Assembly (NCBI GenBank): GCA_017478025.1
Contig: JAFVGZ010000013.1
Location: 1 to 63,495 of the forward strand
Reading direction: 5' to 3'
DNA length: 63,495 bases
DNA from: Prevotella sp.
GTDB taxonomy: Bacteria; Bacteroidota; Bacteroidia; Bacteroidales; Bacteroidaceae
The notes beneath the pieces were generated by a model. The model was given only the letters and a program-made list of their open reading frames with translations, was not told the origin of the DNA and made no database searches. The first letter of the stretch is position 1. Each line of letters opens with the position of its first letter. This document shows, piece after piece, positions 44,420 to 52,623 of this stretch. A program made the position numbers and the translations under genes.

Positions 44420-47400
44420 TTAGTCGCTCACGTCCCTCCCCCTTGGGGGAGCTGGAGGGGGCTTTACTACCAAGAAACAGATGAGTTCAAAGTCGTCAAG
44501 TCCTGTTACATTCTCCGCAAACAGCTCGCCTACGAAGCCTTCAAGGAAACTGTCCATGTCTGATTCTTCCTTCTTGCTGACTATTGACTCAATGGCGCTA
44601 CTGAGCAGGTCAGAATATTTACCCATTCGTAAGCCATCGCGGGTCTCTTTGTTAAAGTCCTTGCAGAGTTGAAGGTCTGGCTTGGAGACAGGTTTGCAGA
44701 TGAGGCGCATCTTGTCGAGCAAGTCCTTGGGATGAAGGTGGTCAACGACTACTTCACCATCATCCTTTATATAGACCATATAGAATGGATGTAACTGGTT
44801 CTTGTGATCTATGTTGACTCCTGCTGTGCGATTCTTCAATACGAAGATAGTGCCGGGAGGGGTTTGCTCATTACCCTTCACAACAGCATGAAGTCCTAAT
44901 GGGGTGTGCTCCACGTCGTGGTTGCTATTAATGTATTCCAGCAAGTCAAGACGGAACTCATTCAGTCCTAAGTCCATGATGCTGACACCTGTATTCATCT
45001 CTTCAAGGTCAACGACATCTTCTTTCAGTCGCTCCAATTGCTGCTTGCGATATTCAAGGTCGTCCTTCTCCTCAGGCGAAAGGATGTTGTCATCACCTGT
45101 TGCGGTAAGCACAGAAACCTTCATTCGCGCTTCTACTCGCCCTTTGAGGTTGATGTATTCGTCGAGGGTCATGTCAGGCCAATAGTTCACCAACTGTATC
45201 TTTGCGTTCTTTGAGCCGATGCGGTCTATTCTGCCAAAGCGCTGGATGATGCGAACGGGGTTCCAATGGATATCATAATTAATAAGGTAGTCGCAATCCT
45301 GCAGGTTCTGACCCTCGCTGATACAGTCAGTCGCTATAAGCAAGGAAAGCCCCCTTCCAGCCTCCCCTTTAGGGGAGGAGTTCCAACCAGGCAGCAGCGT
45401 GTCGGCTTCTTTTGAAACAGGAGAGAAAAGCGTAAGAATGGTGTTGAAGTCTGATCTGTAGTTCCTGAGCGTCGTTTTTGTTCCTTCGCCTGTCACAAGC
45501 CCCGTGTGAAGCCCTGCTTTCTCCAAGACAATAGGAGCAAGGTTGCTATAAAGATATTCCGCAGTATCGGAGAAGGCTGTAAAGATCAGCACCTTCTTGT
45601 TGTCGCCATTGATAGGATTTGCAAACTTATTGCGCAGGTCGCTGATGAGCTGTTGCAGTTTGCTGTCATGTTCAGGCGTGATGCTCTGGAGCATGGTGAG
45701 GAGCAGACGAATGATCTCAAGGTCACTTGCAATCTCTCCGCTCCAAGAGATGTAATCCATATCCTCAAGGAGAATGCGGTTCTTCTTCTTGCCTATGGTG
45801 AAGTCCTGCTCGTCCTCATCGCCATCGATGTCCTCATAGTCATCAACGGAAACTCGCTTGTCACCATTCTGGAAAGACTTGATTGCGTCAAGAGTGTCCT
45901 GCATATATGAGCTAATGCGAGTGAGGGTGAGCCGGAAAGAGTTGACAGAGGACTCCAAACGCTTCAGCAGCTGCATGTTCATCAGTCGCTGTATGCCCTT
46001 CTCGCGTTCCTCTATGCTGAGTCTGTGGCCTGTGGTGCTTTCCTCATCATCTCTATACTTGCTCAGTTTGCTTGGCAGGATGAAAGCCGAAGGGGCATAG
46101 ATGGCAAGATGCAGAAGTTGCAGCTGTTCGAAGATCTCGTTGTAGTTGATAGCTGTGTCAAGGTCTGTGAGATGAGGCTGACGGGATATGGGCTTCAAAC
46201 GCTCAGGGAATGTGCCGATATCCGTTGTGTCATAATACTGCTGTATGTGCTTTCGGCTACGGGCAATGGTGACTGCATCGAGCAGACGGAAGAAGTCGAA
46301 GTCAAGCATTCGAAGCAGACGTTCTGTAGTTCGCTCCTCAGGTAAGAAGTTTGCCCAAAGGTTGTATGACGCCTGCGCTTGACGGAATATGTCATCAATG
46401 CCCTTGTTGGTAGGAAGAAGCTTGTCAAACGCCTCTGACTCACCTTCGTAAGCTAACTGCAACTGGTTCTTCAGGTCATTAAAGCGATTATTGACCGGTG
46501 TGGCAGAGAGCATCAATACCTTGGTCTTTACTCCTGCCCGGATAACCTTGTTCATCAGGCGCAGATAGCGGTTCTCACGCGGATTGTCACCATTCTCGTC
46601 TGTTGACACCTTGCCTCCGTTACGGAAGTTATGGCTCTCGTCAATAACCACAAGGTCGTAGTTGCCCCAGTTCACTCGCTCAAGGTCGAGGTCATTGCTG
46701 CGCCCATGCTCACGGCTGAGGTCGGTATGATAGAGCACATCATAGTTCAGACGGTCTTTGGCAAGTGGGTTGTTGACATAGTTCTGGCGATAGGTGTTCC
46801 AGTTCTCGTAAAGCTTCTTGGGACAGAGTACCAGAACGGTGCGGTTGCGGCTCTCAAAATACTTGATGACACTCAGAGCGGTGAATGTCTTGCCTAAGCC
46901 TACAGAGTCTGCAAGGATGCAGCCATTGAACTTCTCCAACTTGTTGATGACTGCAAGGGCAGCATCACGCTGGAAGTTATATAGCTTGTTCCATACAACA
47001 GAGTCCTTGAAGCCTGTAGATTCCTTTGGCAGCTCATCTTCGCTGATGTCCTCCAAGAACTCATTGAAGATGTTGTATAGGGCAACAAAATAAAGGAACT
47101 CCGGAGCATTCTCCTTATAGGCATTGCTGATGCTGTCAATAACCTCTTCCGTTACCACCTGAAGGCGGCTACTGTCGTTCCAAAGTTGATTGAAAAGGTC
47201 AATGTAGTTTTTGGAGAAAGGTGTCTCTGACTTCTGTATCATGGTATAGGCGTTATTGCCTTTCTCACATCCGAGGTCAACAGTCGTAAAGCCGTTGATG
47301 GGTGCATAGCTGGTATCGTCTATATTCATGAAGCCCATCATCAGCTCATTGGTGCGATTGGACTTGAAGCAAGCCTTCTGCCTGATCCACTCTGCACACT

Positions 47401-47707
47401 CACGGGCTATAGCCTTTTGGGTCAGCTGGTTGCGAAGCCTGACCTCAAACTCTGAGCCATACAAGGTGCGCTCACGGTCTAATCGGGGAATATAGAACTC
47501 TCGCTGCTGCTTGGGAGCCTTTTCTGTCGTAAACGTAGGAGAGGTGAAGATAAAACGCAATTCCTTTATGTCTTTCAGGGCAGCCTTGAGTTCCTGAAAG
47601 GCATAGATGGAGAAGCAGGACGCTGCTATGGAAAGGCGACTTCCTGACTGTATCTGCCCTGCAATATCATCACGCAGAGTCTTATTGACGTTGTTAATCA
47701 GCTCCAA
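44420..47707 (-). CDS. SNF2-type helicase with PLD-like N-terminus, defence operon
   Basis: A 1095-residue protein. The N-terminus (residues 1-170) looks like a phospholipase D-like fold (SGSRLSIAASCFSIYAF). The helicase core has Walker A DSVGLGKT, motif II DESHNF, motif III LSATP and motif VI QRFGRIDRIGS. Two parts derive from GC-rich palindromic elements: an internal insert SSPKGEAGRGLS before motif V (LLIATDCISEGQ), and the C-terminal tail VKPPPAPPRGRDVSD. The operon continues with DUF4391, mod and res. Family context suggests anti-phage defence; mechanism is unknown. Confidence 0.9.
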   Translation of the reverse strand: MELINNVNKTLRDDIAGQIQSGSRLSIAASCFSIYAFQELKAALKDIKELRFIFTSPTFTTEKAPKQQREFYIPRLDRERTLYGSEFEVRLRNQLTQKAIARECAEWIRQKACFKSNRTNELMMGFMNIDDTSYAPINGFTTVDLGCEKGNNAYTMIQKSETPFSKNYIDLFNQLWNDSSRLQVVTEEVIDSISNAYKENAPEFLYFVALYNIFNEFLEDISEDELPKESTGFKDSVVWNKLYNFQRDAALAVINKLEKFNGCILADSVGLGKTFTALSVIKYFESRNRTVLVLCPKKLYENWNTYRQNYVNNPLAKDRLNYDVLYHTDLSREHGRSNDLDLERVNWGNYDLVVIDESHNFRNGGKVSTDENGDNPRENRYLRLMNKVIRAGVKTKVLMLSATPVNNRFNDLKNQLQLAYEGESEAFDKLLPTNKGIDDIFRQAQASYNLWANFLPEERTTERLLRMLDFDFFRLLDAVTIARSRKHIQQYYDTTDIGTFPERLKPISRQPHLTDLDTAINYNEIFEQLQLLHLAIYAPSAFILPSKLSKYRDDEESTTGHRLSIEEREKGIQRLMNMQLLKRLESSVNSFRLTLTRISSYMQDTLDAIKSFQNGDKRVSVDDYEDIDGDEDEQDFTIGKKKNRILLEDMDYISWSGEIASDLEIIRLLLTMLQSITPEHDSKLQQLISDLRNKFANPINGDNKKVLIFTAFSDTAEYLYSNLAPIVLEKAGLHTGLVTGEGTKTTLRNYRSDFNTILTLFSPVSKEADTLLPGWNSSPKGEAGRGLSLLIATDCISEGQNLQDCDYLINYDIHWNPVRIIQRFGRIDRIGSKNAKIQLVNYWPDMTLDEYINLKGRVEARMKVSVLTATGDDNILSPEEKDDLEYRKQQLERLKEDVVDLEEMNTGVSIMDLGLNEFRLDLLEYINSNHDVEHTPLGLHAVVKGNEQTPPGTIFVLKNRTAGVNIDHKNQLHPFYMVYIKDDGEVVVDHLHPKDLLDKMRLICKPVSKPDLQLCKDFNKETRDGLRMGKYSDLLSSAIESIVSKKEESDMDSFLEGFVGELFAENVTGLDDFELICFLVVKPPPAPPRGRDVSD
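44422..44467. repeat. GC-rich palindromic element forming the helicase C-terminus
   Basis: Contains CGTCCCTCCCCC-TTGG-GGGAGCTGGAGGGGGC. It encodes the last 15 codons and lies before the stop, so the native end of the helicase was replaced. Confidence 0.85.
45344..45383. repeat. GC-rich palindromic element inside the helicase gene
   Basis: GAAAGCCCCCTTCCAGCCTCCCC-TTTA-GGGGAGG, in frame, encoding SSPKGEAGRGLS. Confidence 0.85.
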
Positions 47708-47739
47708 TTGTAAAGGTCAATATAAGTTTTAGCAAAGCA

Positions 47740-48075
47740 CCAAAACTATACCTTCAGGTTTGTTTACAGGTAACACCAAGAGACCCCAGGACACAAAAGA
47801 AGCGCAGACTTGACTCTTCTCTCGTATCATGAGGTCGTAGGATTACCTGTATCACATAGATATAAGTCATGCCCGCGCCATAAAGCACGGGCATCGGCTG
47901 ACTTACTCAAAGTGATACTTCAATGAAATTTCCTACGTTCCATGATACTCTGAATAAATAGCTGATGCTATTATTTACCAACGAAAATCATACAGCCACC
48001 CTGCGCTCAGGGTATTTACCGGGCCGGCACGAGGCCTGCCTCAGTAGGGAGTCGTTTACGACTATTGGCCGTACT
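47740..48075 (-). ncRNA. long structured leader RNA of the defence operon
   Basis: On the minus strand behind a strong promoter. Five nested stems: TATCATG 47825-47831 with CATGATA 47941-47947; CGTAGG 47836-47841 with CCTACG 47932-47937; GTATCAC 47849-47855 with GTGATAC 47912-47918; TAAGTCA 47863-47869 with TGACTTA 47899-47905; TGCCCGCGC 47870-47878 with GCACGGGCA 47885-47893. Hairpins at 47953-47975, 47999-48012, 48031-48042 and 48050-48063 precede them. No RNase P, tmRNA or known riboswitch core is recognised. It may be a free ncRNA or a 5' leader read into the helicase gene, whose ATG is 33 nt away. Confidence 0.7.
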
Positions 48076-48081
48076 TGCTTG

Positions 48082-48111
48082 CAAAGGTAAGCAATTTTTC
48101 TTAAATGACAA
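48082..48111 (-). promoter_or_regulatory. promoter of the structured leader and defence operon
   Basis: TTG (48111-48109), 19 bp spacer, TACCTTTG (48089-48082) on the minus strand. Confidence 0.82.
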
Positions 48112-48164
48112 TAATTATGTAAAGGAAATTTGATGAAAAAGTGCATTCTATGTAATTAAATGTC

Positions 48165-48252
48165 TCGACTTTCGCAAGTAGGAAAACGCCCTTTCTTGCT
48201 CCACATTGTTACGCAAGCGTCCCTTTGGGCCGAGCGCAGGGCGCACTTACGA
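48165..48252. repeat. long dispersed palindromic repeat, copy 4
   Basis: An imperfect hairpin: TCGCAAGT 48172-48179 with ACTTACGA 48245-48252, CGCCCT 48187-48192 with AGGGCG 48238-48243, and GCTC...GAGC around the core TACGCAAGCGTC. Nearly the same element lies at 59722-59805; short versions are at 1072-1271. Confidence 0.82.
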
Positions 48253-48280
48253 AATTTGAATTGAAAGTTACTAAGGTACT

Positions 48281-48436
48281 GTGTTCGATATTATGTACTC
48301 AATTTTACGCATAATACGAGCACCGAGGCCGAGGACGCCCACGTTCCAGGCTTCGGCGCTCGCTAATGAAATAAGTTGACATAATAAATGGGGGGTGGTT
48401 GACTAAAAATCTTTTGGTACATCATATTGAACACCC
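48281..48436. mobile_element. MITE-like element, copy 2 (short form)
   Basis: Begins GTGTTCGATATTATGTAC, continues ATTTTACGCATAATACGAGCA as in copy 1, and ends ATCATATTGAACACCC. The interior is shorter than in copy 1 and carries CGAGGACGCCCACGT, the inverse of a copy 1 stretch. No protein is encoded. Confidence 0.75.
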
Positions 48437-48954
48437 GAATTTACAAATTGACACTTTTTTAACTAAAAAATGAACAAATTGATATTTTGACTTTTCCCAC
48501 TAAAAAATGAAATCTAGAGTGAAAAATCGGGGTTCAGGAGACCGAAAATGTACTTTCCGGCTCTGATTTTACTGATTTTGGAGGTGCCGGTAGGTCTTTT
48601 AGGGTGTTCCGCATTATGCCTCGAGCAGTTGCGGATAGGTCCTCAATCTCTAATAGCAGGTCTTTTACCTCGAATTTTGTGTCCGAAATATCCACTCCGC
48701 TGTTCTGTTTTTGGCGCAAAAATAGATAATGAATTTATAGTCAGAGGTTTAAGCATTCGTCCTCTCTCGTGCGTTATACGAGAGCGCGGGAACTTTTGCT
48801 CGGAAATTTGCCCGAATTTTGAGGGTTGAAAAAACGCGATTGTTACAAAAACGGGCCAAAAAATAACAAATTGTAGATTCGGTTTTTCCGGCATTTCAGT
48901 CTCTGGCGTAATGTGAAAAAATGTATAATGCTTTGGCTATTCGACATTTTTGTT
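48437..48954. other. AT-rich gap with an unresolved minus-strand frame
   Basis: No gene is supported. A 61-codon minus-strand frame (48534-48719; GVDISDTKFEVKDLLLEIEDLSA region) looks protein-like but has only a TTG start and no promoter, so it may be a relic. A CTCTCGT/ACGAGAG hairpin lies at 48764-48784. Confidence 0.4.
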
Positions 48955-48962
48955 TAACTTTG
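48955..48962 (+). promoter_or_regulatory. promoter box of the isomerase gene
   Basis: TAACTTTG, giving a leader of about 85 nt before the ATG at 49054. Confidence 0.7.
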
Positions 48963-49053
48963 CAGCCAAATGCTATTCGTGCGGCGAGCAGAGTTGTGCC
49001 ACCGATGGAACTTTAGTATATACCTAAACAAAATAAGAACAAACCAAAACATT

Positions 49054-50532
49054 ATGATCAACCAACCAAAAGTGAAGCTCGGCATCGTTGGAGTGAGCCG
49101 TGACTGTTTCCCCATTGAGCTGACAAGAACGCGTCTTGCAGCCCTGATGACAGAGGTGCGCGCAAGTAAAGTAGAGGACGTATATGAGTGTCCTGTAATC
49201 ATTGAAAATGAGAAAGATACGCTGCAGGCGTTAGAGTGGTCGAAGAAGGAAGGCATCAACGCCGTTTGCATGTTCCTCGGCAACTTCGGACCAGAGGGTC
49301 CCACGACTCTTTTCATTAAGCGTTTTGGCGGTCCGGCAATGGTGCTGGCAGCCAAGGAGGAGGGTAAGAAGAACCTGGCCTCTGACCGTGGTGATGCCCT
49401 CTGCGGCGTGCTGAACTTCAGTTATAACGTAGGTCTGCGTCGCCTGCGCGTGTATATTCCTGAGTATCCCAACGTGACTCCGCAGGAGGCCGTGAAGGAG
49501 CTGGAGGACTTCAAGAACATCGCTCGCGTGGTGATAGGCATTCGCAATCTGAAGGTGATTGGCTTCGGTCCACGTCCGTTTGACTTCCTGGCATGCAACG
49601 CGCCCATACAGCCCCTGTATGACCTGGGATGTGAGGTGCAGGAGAACTCAGAGCTCGACTTGAAGTGCCAGTTTGAGAAGGTGGCAGACCGCAAGGCGGA
49701 GATTGAGGCCATTGCCAAGGATATGGCCGAAGAGCTGGGCGCAAGCCGCAATACATACCCAGAGATTGTGCCCCAGATGGCACAGCTGGAGCTGGCTCTG
49801 CTGGACTGGTATGAGAACAACAAGGGTGCCTGCGACTATGTGGTATTCGCCAACAAGTGCTGGCCAGCTTGGCAGCCTGTCTTCGGCTTTGAGCCATGCT
49901 ATGTGAACTCTCGCTTGACGGGCCGCGGTATTCCTGTGGCATGTGAGGTGGACCTCTATGGTGCTGTCTCTGAGTTCATGTGCGAATGTGCTACGGAGAT
50001 GCCTGCTACGTTGCTGGATATCAACAACTCCGTGCCCGATGACGTGATACCAGCCGGAGCTGACCTGAAGGGCGCTTCGCAGAAGGACCTCTACATGGGC
50101 TTCCACTGTGGAAACACCTGTTCACAGTGCATGAAGGAGTGCAAGATAAAGTATCAGCTCATCCAGGCCCGCCTGATGGGTGAGGACATCACGAAGGGAA
50201 CGCTGGAGGGTCAGATACAGCCCAGCGCCACCACGATGTTCCGTCTGCAGAGCAACAGCGACGCGAAGCTTGTCAGCTATATCGCAGAGGGTAACTTCCT
50301 CGACATCAACCCATGCTCCTTTGGCGGCATAGGCATAGCAGCCATCCCTGGCTTCGCACGCTTCTATCGCCACGTCCTGATACAGAAGCGCTTCCCACAT
50401 CACGGAGCGTATGCATTCAAGGCTGTGGGCAAGATACTCTTTGAGGCGCTCCACCTGCTCGGCGTTGACGACATCAACACACCTCTGCCAGCAGGACAGC
50501 TCTACCCAGGAGAGAACCCATTTGCAGTATAA
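49054..50532 (+). CDS. L-fucose/L-arabinose isomerase family protein
   Basis: A 492-residue protein of the FucI/AraA-like fold. Recognisable stretches are LGIVGVSRDCFPIELTR, MFLGNFGPEGP and FHCGNTCSQCMKECK. Such enzymes interconvert aldoses and ketoses with a divalent metal. No kinase, aldolase or transporter lies beside it, so the substrate is open. An upstream ATG (48970) would start only 8 nt after the promoter box; the ATG at 49054 matches the family N-terminus. Confidence 0.82.
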   Translation: MINQPKVKLGIVGVSRDCFPIELTRTRLAALMTEVRASKVEDVYECPVIIENEKDTLQALEWSKKEGINAVCMFLGNFGPEGPTTLFIKRFGGPAMVLAAKEEGKKNLASDRGDALCGVLNFSYNVGLRRLRVYIPEYPNVTPQEAVKELEDFKNIARVVIGIRNLKVIGFGPRPFDFLACNAPIQPLYDLGCEVQENSELDLKCQFEKVADRKAEIEAIAKDMAEELGASRNTYPEIVPQMAQLELALLDWYENNKGACDYVVFANKCWPAWQPVFGFEPCYVNSRLTGRGIPVACEVDLYGAVSEFMCECATEMPATLLDINNSVPDDVIPAGADLKGASQKDLYMGFHCGNTCSQCMKECKIKYQLIQARLMGEDITKGTLEGQIQPSATTMFRLQSNSDAKLVSYIAEGNFLDINPCSFGGIGIAAIPGFARFYRHVLIQKRFPHHGAYAFKAVGKILFEALHLLGVDDINTPLPAGQLYPGENPFAV

Positions 50533-50555
50533 GGCAAGGAAGATAGAAGGAGTAA

Positions 50556-50620
50556 GAAGGAGATAGAGGACAAATACATTAGACCTCGGGCTGGTAAATG
50601 TAATGTCTTCTATCTCCTTC
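50556..50620 (+). terminator. isomerase terminator-like inverted repeat
   Basis: GAAGGAGATAGA (50556-50567) pairs with TCTATCTCCTTC (50609-50620) and encloses a second ACATTA/TAATGT stem. The arms belong to purine-rich and pyrimidine-rich tandem repeats spanning 50538-50660. Confidence 0.6.
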
Positions 50621-50661
50621 TATCTTCTTCTAACTCCTTCTATCTCCTTCTAACTCCTTAT

Positions 50662-50698
50662 AAAAAAACTCCCTGTCCACGACATTACGCGGACAGGG
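50662..50698 (-). terminator. terminator of the WG-repeat gene
   Basis: CCCTGTCC (50671-50678) pairs with GGACAGGG (50691-50698), followed on the minus strand by GAGTTTTTTTA. Confidence 0.9.
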
Positions 50699-50746
50699 CT
50701 CTTCGTTTTCTATTGCTTTAAGATACCCTTCATGGGGTAGGGATGT

Positions 50747-52603
50747 TTACAGATCGTCAGCTGGTGGCGACCCAAGTTCGCCGTACTCTTCGTCTTGCTC
50801 TGTGGATGCCGGCTGTTGCGGTGTAGCATTTTTATCTGATGACAGAGAAGGGAACACGCGATCGGAATAATCTTCCTCGGTGGCATCGTCAAAGGCATTT
50901 GTGTCGCAACTGTTCAGGTCGTAATAGCCATAGAAGAGATCTACGCGCTTGCCGCCCCATGAGATGTAGTAGTACAAGCCCGGGCTTGTCTCGATGACAG
51001 CGGAATTCTTGCCCTCCTTAACGGTCTTGCCGGTCTTCTTCACCGCCTCAAGCATCTTGGCATACATCTCGCGCATCTTGCCCTGGAGCTGTTCGTTGCC
51101 AGTGATATAAAACGTCAGGATCATGCTCTTGACAGGCTTGTCGGTCCATACGCTCTTGTAGTAAGAGAACCACCCGCTGCCAGTACGCTCCTGGCTTACC
51201 AAACCGTAGTTCTGCACCTCCACGGTAATCTCACCCTTGTTTGTCAGTTGACAGATAGCATAGATGCTGGTACTGTTGCTATACTCTCTGGCTTCGCCGC
51301 TGAGAGACTTTGTGAGGGTATTCGTAGAGTTCAGCTTCTCGATAACCATAGGTCCGGTGCACTTAGTGTCTAAGCCCATGAATCCGGTAGGACTGATCTT
51401 CATGGCACTGACAACCTCGTCCATGTCATAATAGTCACTCTCCAAAGTGTTGTCGTCAAACGTGAAATCTATTGCACAGATATTGGTCTTGAGTTTCTGC
51501 TCCTCGCCATTCTTGTTGATGAGCACGACGTCATTCTTGCCCACACGGGCAAAACAGTGCTTGCCGTCGTAGAAGTGACTTATCTGCAAGTACTCGTCCT
51601 TGCCTATCTTCTCTCCCTCAAGATTGTAGAGAGAGAATGTCTCATCCGACTTGCTTTTAGCAGCGAACACATCCTCATCGAGCAAGAACATGAATTCATA
51701 CTTAGGACGTATCTTCTCCTCACCGCTGATGTCCATGAGACCATAGCCCTCGCCGTCATAGAACACCATATTCTGGCCTGTTTTCTGGGAGAAGCTCTTG
51801 ACCCTGGACGAGGGTTTTAGCAGCCATTCCCCATTGAAACCTAAAAGACCTGCCTGCCTGTCGCCGTTGATATCAGCACTGACGTAGAGAGCCTCGTCGA
51901 TGATGTAATCTTCGAAACGGTAGGAAGTGCGCATAGATTGTGTTTCCTTGAACTTGGAACCTTTGATGTCGGCAACGACCTTGCCGTTTGAATTCAGAAT
52001 GGTATAAGTAATCTTCTCATAGTCACTCTCATTCTCATACTTCTGGTCCACAGCAAGGAAGTATCCTTCAGTGCTGGAGAGCATAAGGGTGTATTTCGGC
52101 TCTATGACAACTTTTCCGTCAGTATCTACCGCGCCCCATTTGCCATCAACGAGCACCATAGCCCGCCCCGCAACGAAGGATTTACACTTGCTCACGGCCT
52201 TGCCGCCAATCTTATCAAGAGTGGTCTTCACATTACCATCACGGTCAATGAACTGTATGCGCTGACCTTTGGCAACGACAGGAGCCACATCCTCATAGAA
52301 AAGACTGGCATACAGGTATTCGCCGCCAATCTTTTTAGGCTTCTTGTCTGTAGTATAGATTTCCCACAGGCCATCGGCATTCTTAACCATGAAGCGTCCG
52401 TTAATAGCCACAGTGGGTTCGTTCTGGAACTCTTCAGAGAAGAGCACCTCGCCCGAGGGACTTATCATGCCCCAGTTGCCATCTTTGGACTCCTGGAATG
52501 GGATATACTCGATTTCCCTCTCAGGGATAACTGTATCTACACAGGAAACCAGTAGCAGCAATAATGCTGCTGCCGGCATGAATAGAGATTGATGTATCTT
52601 CAT
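50747..52603 (-). CDS. WG-repeat surface lipoprotein
   Basis: A 618-residue protein with a signal peptide and lipobox LLVSC. The mature part has about eight WG-type beta units (DGNWGMISPSGEVLF, DGKWGAVDTDGKVVIEPKY, GYGLMDISGEEKIRPKYEF), followed by a separate C-terminal domain and an acidic tail. WG-repeat proteins are common on Bacteroidota surfaces; function is usually unknown. The gene lies 20 nt downstream of another lipoprotein gene on the same strand. Confidence 0.85.
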   Translation of the reverse strand: MKIHQSLFMPAAALLLLLVSCVDTVIPEREIEYIPFQESKDGNWGMISPSGEVLFSEEFQNEPTVAINGRFMVKNADGLWEIYTTDKKPKKIGGEYLYASLFYEDVAPVVAKGQRIQFIDRDGNVKTTLDKIGGKAVSKCKSFVAGRAMVLVDGKWGAVDTDGKVVIEPKYTLMLSSTEGYFLAVDQKYENESDYEKITYTILNSNGKVVADIKGSKFKETQSMRTSYRFEDYIIDEALYVSADINGDRQAGLLGFNGEWLLKPSSRVKSFSQKTGQNMVFYDGEGYGLMDISGEEKIRPKYEFMFLLDEDVFAAKSKSDETFSLYNLEGEKIGKDEYLQISHFYDGKHCFARVGKNDVVLINKNGEEQKLKTNICAIDFTFDDNTLESDYYDMDEVVSAMKISPTGFMGLDTKCTGPMVIEKLNSTNTLTKSLSGEAREYSNSTSIYAICQLTNKGEITVEVQNYGLVSQERTGSGWFSYYKSVWTDKPVKSMILTFYITGNEQLQGKMREMYAKMLEAVKKTGKTVKEGKNSAVIETSPGLYYYISWGGKRVDLFYGYYDLNSCDTNAFDDATEEDYSDRVFPSLSSDKNATPQQPASTEQDEEYGELGSPPADDL

Positions 52604-52623
52604 AACGTGTAATTTCGTGTGTG

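Noticed and set aside
47740-48090. RNase P RNA or tmRNA at the defence leader
   Set aside because: Neither GAGGAAAGUCC-type P4 text nor a tag reading frame with tRNA-like ends is present.
48534-48719. Small minus-strand protein
   Set aside because: Protein-like wording but only a TTG start, no promoter and no partner; kept as a possible relic only.
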